Below are positions 31,391 through 37,625 of a stretch of 37,625 nt of DNA, one piece after another. The stretch's first letter is position 1. The number at the start of each line of letters is the position of its first letter. Location: positions 1-37,625 of the forward strand of contig JAKCWW010001670.1 of NCBI GenBank assembly GCA_026260175.1, written 5' to 3'. A program made the position numbers and the translations under genes. Below the pieces are notes generated by a model. It saw only the letters and a list, made by a program, of their open reading frames with translations. It did no database searches and was not told the origin of the DNA. Source of the DNA: Reticulitermes lucifugus (taxonomy: Eukaryota; Arthropoda; Insecta; Blattodea; Rhinotermitidae).

Positions 31391-32150
31391 TCTTAAGAAC
31401 TGTGTATCTGTGTTCGACTGTCTTAAGACAGATCCGTGAAGGGTTTTGTCAAACTAGGCGCGATATGAACCATTCACTTCTCAATATAACTTATGGTGTT
31501 GTAAATAAGACCCACTGATTGAAATATATTAAGTTAAGAGTCTCAGCTGTTGGTTTATACGGGTGTAACAGGCTGTTTGTAGTTATAAGGGGTGAATACA
31601 GAATGGGGTTCACATAACAGGTGAGAAAAACAATGTGACTTAATAAACAGATACAACAGGGTTAACAGAGCAATAGAAATGAGAAGCTGAATAATTGGTA
31701 GACTTGCTGATATTTGGATGAGTGATGAATAAAGAAGAATGAGACAGGCAGAGTATGTAAGACATGAAGAAAGTGAGAAATGATATTAACTTTCTTTGGA
31801 AAATGCTATTGGAGGAGAATACTTGCACGAAGTGGAAGGATAGTGTTAAAATTAGCTTAAAGGAAGTGAAAATATTGACTGTAGTCTTATGTCTCAGGAG
31901 AGCGATCTGGTTAACTATCCACTACAAGGAAACTGCGTGCTTTGTAAACACTTCTTGATGGGCTTATCAAACATCAGCAGCAGAATAACTGCACTATGAA
32001 ACAGGTCTCGTTAACTTTATATGCAGCTGATATCCCCTCAGGTCCTAATTTACGCTTCATCAATTTTAAAGAGGTATTATATTTTATTCGTATATGTAAA
32101 TAATAATGTATCACTTTCATCGCTTCATGAACGGTTACTTATTTTTTAGA
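31391..32150. other. No gene recognised
   Basis: AT-rich sequence. Frames of about 60 residues without motif. Confidence 0.5.
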
Positions 32151-32256
32151 AAAAAGGAAGTACAGCCCGTCAATCAGTTTTATTGTTTGCTACATGTTTC
32201 GGCTTTTGTGAAACTGACGTAAATTATTTGTGATTGACAGTCTGTACTTCCTTTTT
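32151..32256. mobile_element. Short hairpin element with half a hammerhead-like motif
   Basis: AAAAAGGAAGTACAGCCCGT then CAATCA (32151-32176) pairs with TGATTGACAGTCTGTACTTC then CTTTTT (32231-32256), with 24 of 26 positions matching. In the 54-bp interior the minus strand has GCCGAAACATGTAGC, the 3' half of the ribozyme-like motif. The CTGANGA half is lost. No coding capacity. Confidence 0.65.
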
Positions 32257-34102
32257 GCTGTTCATATACCAAAACGGGATGTCACTGATAAAGATACGTA
32301 TTAGTTACTTAATAATGCCATATCAAATGTTGAAGTTATTCAACATCCAACGAGGAATGGAATGGGGCTGGGCTAGATCAGTCGGAAGAGTATATAAAAT
32401 ACGAGCAAAACACGAGAAGAACCGTGATTCGACTCCCAACAGTGGCAAGGTATTCGAAGTTTGCTCTCCCGGATTTTGTCTAAAAAAACGTAAGACTCAT
32501 TTCAGTACGGCCAGTAATGATGGCCAAGTTTCGAAATGGGTATTCCAATTAAAATTCAAAAACATTGAATAGATTTTCGGTTATTCAGTTACACAACTGA
32601 CATAAAAGTTTTATCGAATTTTAGCATTATGAAAAATCATAAAATGAAAAGGATATACAAGGAAGCTCTCGTGGCTTATTATAAAGAAGAATTATGTTCG
32701 CTTAGGGGTCTAAATAAAAGCACAAGAAATCTCAGTCGGAGATTTTTCGTATTTAATGGCGACAAAGCATATTCGCTACAAAATGTATTCTGTTTTACTG
32801 TAACAACACATTTTTCTCTGTCTATGTTGTTTGTTGTGATGCACAAGGCCGGTCTGAAGTTACAATTACAGGTAGGTTTCTTTTTAAAGAAAGGGAAACA
32901 AATAATTAATTTAAAAAGTGTGACGTAGAGATTACTACAGCAAACAAATTTTATCATTACTTTATTCTATATCTCTTTGACTATGGACAGGATTGTTGAT
33001 GTTAATTCTGTCTTGCGCATGCGCTCTGCTTATTCCATTAACATTAATTGTTCTTTGTACTGAAGGTGAAAAATAAAGATAGCTTCTAGTATTTACAAAA
33101 TCTAGACATAACCTTCAAGAGCATTGAAAAACAACAACATCGACTTTCCTGGACCCAATTTCATATGTGTTAGATTAGATGTTTTATTGCTTTCTTATTC
33201 TCTATTTCACGGTTCTTCACAATGACCTTAGAATGAACACGAGTCAGGTTCCTTTAACACCAGGAAGTATATGTCCTTCCTTGAGCAGTTGGTGTTTGTA
33301 CAGGTGGTAAAAATAGTTATATGGAACACAAACACTGTTCACATGCTAATAAATCTAGCTTTTAATGCGTATCCTAAGCCAGTTAAAGCCACTCCACACT
33401 CTCACACACTATTTCCTTACGATTCATATTAGTATTATTCTCCGGTCCCTTCAACTAAATTCTTTAACAAAAAAATTTTATATCATTTCTCGTTTGCTCT
33501 AAACTTGTTATACATGCACTCCGGCTTAGACTTATTTCTAACAATATTAAGAAACACAACAACTTCTGAAGTCATCTCATGTGTATTGTTTCATTACTCC
33601 TTTGTTTTGTCGCTGTAAGGTAAAATATTGCATCGCTTCACTTCAAATGTTAACACTTACTCAATTATATTCACTGAGAGCACGAAACTAAGTTTGTAAC
33701 CGTTTAAAACAAAAGAGAAGTTTATGAATTTATTTAAAATATTTAAACATTTCGACCAATATAAAAGAGGCAGGAAGATAGAAACAAACAGAGCTGAAAT
33801 ATTGCTTGAATTTTTTTCAAAACAAAGTCCAAATATATTGCACTCCAACAAACAAAATTAGTGATAGATCCGAGTTTGGAGTCTTCGCGTGTTAGAAGAA
33901 TAAACTGTAGAGTGTCCCTTGTTAAACGCCAGACGTGAGAGCAGTAACAGATAATACAGTACACCATATCAGGGTAGCAGCTCGTGGCACTGAAGGATTT
34001 TCAGAAGCAGTGGGTTTTATCCTCCGCGTAGCTAACGGCAGTTAAAAGAACATAGTGTACTTTACCATTATGTAACTATTTTGGCGCTTTGTCTTCTATA
34101 AA
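32257..34102. other. No gene recognised
   Basis: Frames of 112 residues (32234-32572) and 99 residues (32629-32928, with an ATG) are the longest here. Neither has a recognisable domain. In the second, STRNLSRR recalls debris common in insect repeats, and ATTACAG|GTAGGT near 32869 is a donor-like site. I would not call either a gene. Confidence 0.4.
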
Positions 34103-34141
34103 CAGCGCTACAACCGATGCTTACACTAGATTGTAGCGCTG
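34103..34141. repeat. Perfect 11-bp inverted repeat
   Basis: CAGCGCTACAA (34103-34113) and TTGTAGCGCTG (34131-34141) are perfect complements with a 17-base spacer. The ATG of a 91-codon frame (34117-34392) with no recognised motif lies in the loop. It could be a small hairpin or chance. Confidence 0.6.
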
Positions 34142-35574
34142 TTGCTAAGACATGGAAAAGAAAATTTGGAGCACCGTATTTCCTTTTTTGGCCACGAAAT
34201 TTAAATTTTGCGAAGACTTATTGCGTTTTCCTAATTGCATGTGGATCGAATGTACCTGGTCACAGCAAGTACGTGACCGTTCATTGGAAAGTAACGTGTG
34301 AAAGTCCGCATATCAAATTGTTTTTGAAGTTCTTCAACCCAGATGAAAATTTAAACTGCTCGACAGAATTCCGTAATATCTTCCAATATTAATTGTTATA
34401 AAAATTCCTTACTTGATTTTCGAATTTCTGTAAGCTTCCAGGCAGACAGGCAGACAGACAGAGACCGATGGATAAATGAAAACAGTGATTTTAATAGGCA
34501 CTTGGCAGTAATGTGAAATATTATAGAAACCTGCCAAATGCCATAAACCCTGACCTTGTGTTTGGACGTAGAAATGAAAAAAGTTTCATTTTAGTGTAGT
34601 TCTATATTCGGTGTTGAACAAAATTAACAGAAGAAAAATTTTATAGGAGAATTTGGCTAAGTACATAAATAATTCGATACACTAGATTTCTTTCTTAAAA
34701 GATGATAGTTGTTCAACTTATCAAGAAACACCCTATGATCCCTTTACAAATCCTAACTAAAATTTTCGGAACGAGAAGCTAAAGCAGACGTAGTGTTACG
34801 AAATATAAACAGTGGATTAACAATGCTACAAAGCTAAAAGGAGTATTTTTATCGCCACGCGGGTCGCCGTAGAGCGGACGACAACATTATTGCATAGTGA
34901 CCGATGACACTGCCAGCTCTGTAGTGCTTCGTCCGGCGACAAGATGAGGTCTGAACTCTTGCATTATTATTGTTATTGTTGTTGTTGTTGTTGTTGTTGT
35001 TGAGGTAGAAGCCATAGATTCCTAAGGAGCGTGTAACAGCTAAGGGAAATGCAACTTAGAAATGTGCATTGTCCTCACAATGTACATTACGCTGAAGACG
35101 GACTGTGTATGTTGCATATTTGTTACCGAAAGTAATGTCGATACTTGTCGTTTCGCCTACAGATGTAAAAGTTTATTACTCGCACGCATTATATTACATG
35201 CTCATTACAATTTGCGAAATACCACTCAAAATTGTATGCCAAGATGGCTTTCGACGACATTGTAAGGGACAATGACCCAAATAATGGTATGAAAATTGTG
35301 GGACCCACTGCAGCCCCTACCATCACCACCACAATAGTCACGATACAATAGTTACACAACACGAAAACTTAATTATACTCCGGAATGAGACGTGGACAAC
35401 ACATTTGGAAGGTTTTGAAATGTGGTTGACCAAATGGTAGGAATTAGCCACACAAATCACAAACTTTTAATTCCTGAGGTCCTGCAATCTAAGAATGAAA
35501 AATAAGGATGAAAAGTGGATAGGATACCTGAAGTCCTTAGAGTGGTAAATATAAGGACTGCCATCTGCTGGTAT
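34142..35574. other. No gene; microsatellites
   Basis: A short CAGA/CAGG tract lies at 34440-34462 and a (TTG)n microsatellite at 34963-35003. Other frames here have no motif. Confidence 0.45.
34963..35003. repeat. (ATT)n/(TTG)n compound microsatellite
   Basis: A few ATT units run into about nine uninterrupted TTG units. Confidence 0.95.
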
Positions 35575-36254
35575 TTGAAAGCATATGGGCCTAGTACAGT
35601 ATAAATTTAGCGACGTTTCGGGTAATAAAGGCCTTGAAAGTGTGGAACAGTTCATATATTTGGGGACAAACCTAACAAATCAAAATTCAATTCATGAAAA
35701 ATAAAGAGCAGATTGAAGTCATGGAATCCTTGTTATCATTCGGTGCAGAATCTTTTGTCTTCCAGTTTTCTATCCAAAAATATAAAGATCAATACACACA
35801 GACATTTAATTTTGCCTGCTGTTTTATATAGGCGTGAGACTTGGTCTTTCACACTGAGAAAGTAACATGGGCTGAGGTTGTTTGAGAATAGGGTGCTGAG
35901 GCGGATATTTGGGCCTAAGAGGGACGGGGTAACAGGGGAGTGGAGAAGACTACATAATGAGGAACTTTACGCTCTGTACTCCTCACTAAATATTATTCGG
36001 TTGATAAAATAAAAAAGAATAAGATGGGTGGTGCATGTGGTGTGTATGGGGGGACAGGAAAAGTGCATACAGGGTTTTTTTCGGTGAGACCTGTGAAAAA
36101 GATACCACTTGGAAGACCTAAGCGTAGATGGGAGGATAATATTAAAATTGATCTTCAGGAAGGGGCTGAGGGCATGGACTGGATTGATCTGGTTCATGTT
36201 AGGGACAGGTGGCGGCCGGTTGTGAAAGAGGTAATGAACTTTCCTGTTCCATAA
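35575..36254 (+). pseudogene. RTE-like LINE ORF2, C-terminal part, nearly intact frame
   Basis: The plus strand reads YLGTNLTNQNSI, then after one small frameshift near 35698 a single frame continues: HSVQNLLSSSFLSKN, LPAVLYRRETWSF, a stop, LRLFENRVLRRIFGPKRDGV, LHNEELYALYSSLNIIRLIK, a stop, PLGRPKRRWEDNIKIDLQEG, MDWIDL and RDRWRPVVKEVMNFPVP before the final stop. This is the typical RTE-like ORF2 end. Only two internal stops and one frameshift make it the youngest LINE relic in the window. The endonuclease and RT catalytic parts are missing. No poly(A) tail or flanking duplication was seen. Confidence 0.9.
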
Positions 36255-36288
36255 AATGAGGGAAATATTTTGACTAGCTGAGGACCTG

Positions 36289-36331
36289 CCTCCTACATGT
36301 TTCGGTTTTTACATGGCCGTTCTCAGGGAGG
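36289..36331 (-). ncRNA. Hammerhead-like motif, left arm
   Basis: Minus strand: CCTCC, CTGAGAA, extra C, a stem II reduced to GG/CC, GAAA, CATG, TA, GGAGG. Stem I is a perfect 5-bp CCTCC/GGAGG and the UA site is present. The core has GAA instead of GGA, so it is probably inactive. Confidence 0.45.
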
Positions 36332-36564
36332 TTTCCAACAAAGAATACAATACTGGCAGATTCTGTTCAAGATGTGCATATGTGGAGTACAAAATACAAT
36401 GTATCAATTTAAAATTGCTAAAAATATTTAAAATATAGAATTGTATACACATTTTATATTTTTTTAATATTTTTAACAATATTAAGTATATATATATTGT
36501 ATTTTTGACTCCACATATGCACATCTTTAACATAAACTGCCATTATTGTATTCCTTTTTGGAGA

Positions 36565-36607
36565 CCTCCCTGAGGATGTCCATGTTGAGTCCGAAACATG
36601 TAGCAGG
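36565..36607 (+). ncRNA. Hammerhead-like motif, right arm
   Basis: CCTCC, CTGAGGA, extra T, a mutated stem II (GTCC...GTCC, no longer complementary), GAAA, CATG, TA, GCAGG. The core and cleavage site are intact. Stem I pairs at four of five positions. Stem II is the broken part here. Confidence 0.45.
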
Positions 36608-36609
36608 CA

Positions 36610-37478
36610 CATCTTAAGTAACAAATGATCGTTTATTGTAAATTGTGCAATTGTTGAATTAAATACTGTATAATCAATCTATTACACGGTATATGGACAG
36701 CATTATTTATCCACATTACGTTGCTTCATTTCCTATATCTCTTAGTGCACATACTAAAAACCTTGATTGCTGGCTTTGGTACTTCTATAACCCAATTACA
36801 CTGTCCATTATTAAGGCTGTACAAGCCACGACAGCGCGGTGTTCAGCAGAATACATGACCCTGTCCTCCATAGAAACAAACTTTATTACCTTACGTCACT
36901 GACCGAACTTTAAAACAAAACAAGACGATGATAATTATGAGAAATATGAAATTATGAATGGGAAATGAACAGGGAAAGCGTGAGAGGCTAAATGTAAGTC
37001 GCACAAAAGGAATGGCGACTCGTAAAATGGTATCATTTGAAACACGTTCTTAAGAGTGCATCATGTTGACCGTGACATTAATAGAGGCTAAAAAAACGCT
37101 GTCTTTGTCAGGTTTGTCTTACATGCTACTTTACCTGCAAATACCAATAAGCTGTTTTATAATTACTGTTCAAAACAGCACGTACATTTTTATCTATCCG
37201 CTGTAGTTCAGTACGCTATATGTGACACGCTACAAGACACCATAACTTTTGTTACCAGAATCACACTAAAGAACGATATGATCTACCAATGTTAGAAACA
37301 GAAACGCATAAAAAGTCACTTTAAAATACGTTGCGTAACTTGTGACCCGATTCCCTTCTTTTCTCTTGCAGCCCTGCTGCTACAATATCTTTATCTTCCT
37401 CTTCCTATAAGAAATGATCTAGTACTCAAACACACATCAGCATGTTAATATTGTGTGTTTACAGAGGCATTAATTTAC
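36610..37478. other. No gene recognised
   Basis: AT-rich sequence with a 69-residue frame at 36693-36902 and no motif. Confidence 0.5.
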
Positions 37479-37625
37479 GCGGTGGCGCAGTTGGTTGAGG
37501 CACTGCGCTACAACCTGGAAGGTCCCGGTTTCGATTCCCGATGGGGCACTGGAATTTTTCATTGGGGGTCGACTCAGCCTCTAACAGAAATGAGTACCAG
37601 GAATATTTCCTGGGGGGTAAAGGCG
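37479..37625 (+). mobile_element. tRNA-derived SINE, family B, cut by the window end
   Basis: GGTGGCGCAGTTGGTTGAGG (A-box region), GGTTTCGATTCCCG (B-box) and GTACCAGGAATATTTCCTGG match 7022-7200 closely. About 50 bases present in the other copy between the head and the GACTCAGCCTCT segment are missing here. The 3' half lies beyond the window. Confidence 0.88.

Larger units (their letters stand above)
36287..36609. mobile_element. Foldback element with two outward-facing hammerhead-like motifs
   Basis: Arms 36287-36400 and 36496-36609 are inverted repeats of 114 bp each at roughly 85% identity, around an AT-rich centre of 95 bp. Shared words include GATGTGCATATGTGGAGT and CTCAGGGAGGT. There is no coding capacity and no clear target-site duplication. 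The plan is the same as at 26051-26337, but the sequence outside the ribozyme-like core is different. Confidence 0.8.

Noticed and set aside
32234..32572. 112-codon plus-strand frame
   Set aside because: No ATG at its start as annotated from sequence, begins inside the hairpin element at 32231-32256, and shows no domain.
32629..32928. 99-codon plus-strand gene with ATG
   Set aside because: Composition looks non-coding in the second half, there is no motif, and a short part resembles insect repeat debris.
34117..34392. 91-codon plus-strand gene with ATG
   Set aside because: No recognisable domain, no promoter or splice context, and its ATG lies in a hairpin loop. A frame of this length is expected by chance in 37 kb.

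Overview
The window looks like AT-rich, non-coding DNA from a large, repeat-laden animal genome, most likely an insect. I recognise no complete protein-coding host gene in 37.6 kb, and almost all open frames are short and run through recognisable repeats. The repeats are decayed non-LTR retrotransposons of RTE-like and Jockey-like type, several tRNA-derived SINE families, small inverted-repeat DNA elements and abundant microsatellites. The LINE peptide signatures and the SINE density suggest a polyneopteran such as a cockroach, termite or relative. That is inference from memory of family style, not a search result.

Layout. 1-5 kb: one arm of a hairpin element, two tRNA-headed SINEs, a 207-bp tandem duplication and a candidate minus-strand promoter plus non-coding first exon (3870-4276). 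4.5-6 kb: an unclassified dispersed repeat and a decayed LINE (minus). 7-11.5 kb: SINEs of three families, a perfect 32-bp hairpin MITE (9401-9485) and a Jockey-like LINE fragment bounded by a 14-bp target-site duplication. 12-19 kb: a second Jockey-like fragment, a pogo-like MITE, an RTE-like relic, a small exon-like frame with a signal-peptide-like stretch (17346-17482), and much featureless sequence. 19.7-20.3 kb: a 26-bp triple repeat followed by an inverted-repeat-bounded element carrying the best self-cleaving-ribozyme candidate (19908-19950, minus). 21-25.5 kb: simple repeats, a full SINE with target-site duplication, a long ACT microsatellite, and a SINE nested in an RTE-like relic with a perfect 15-bp duplication. 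26-28 kb: a foldback element carrying two hammerhead-like motifs and a second copy of the 4.5-kb dispersed repeat. 28.7-31.4 kb: three more SINEs of one family around an inverted pair of coding-derived segments. 32-37.6 kb: a short hairpin element, an RTE-like relic, a second foldback element with two hammerhead-like motifs, and a SINE cut by the window edge.

The most interesting signal is a recurrent small motif with a hammerhead-like core (CUGAGGA, a 5-bp stem, GAAA, a very short third stem, UA). It lies in small inverted-repeat elements and resembles the minimal hammerhead ribozymes known from Penelope-like retroelements. At 19908-19950 all three stems and the cleavage nucleotide are present. 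Two assembly gaps (11120-11170 and 25082-25194) both lie inside mobile elements.
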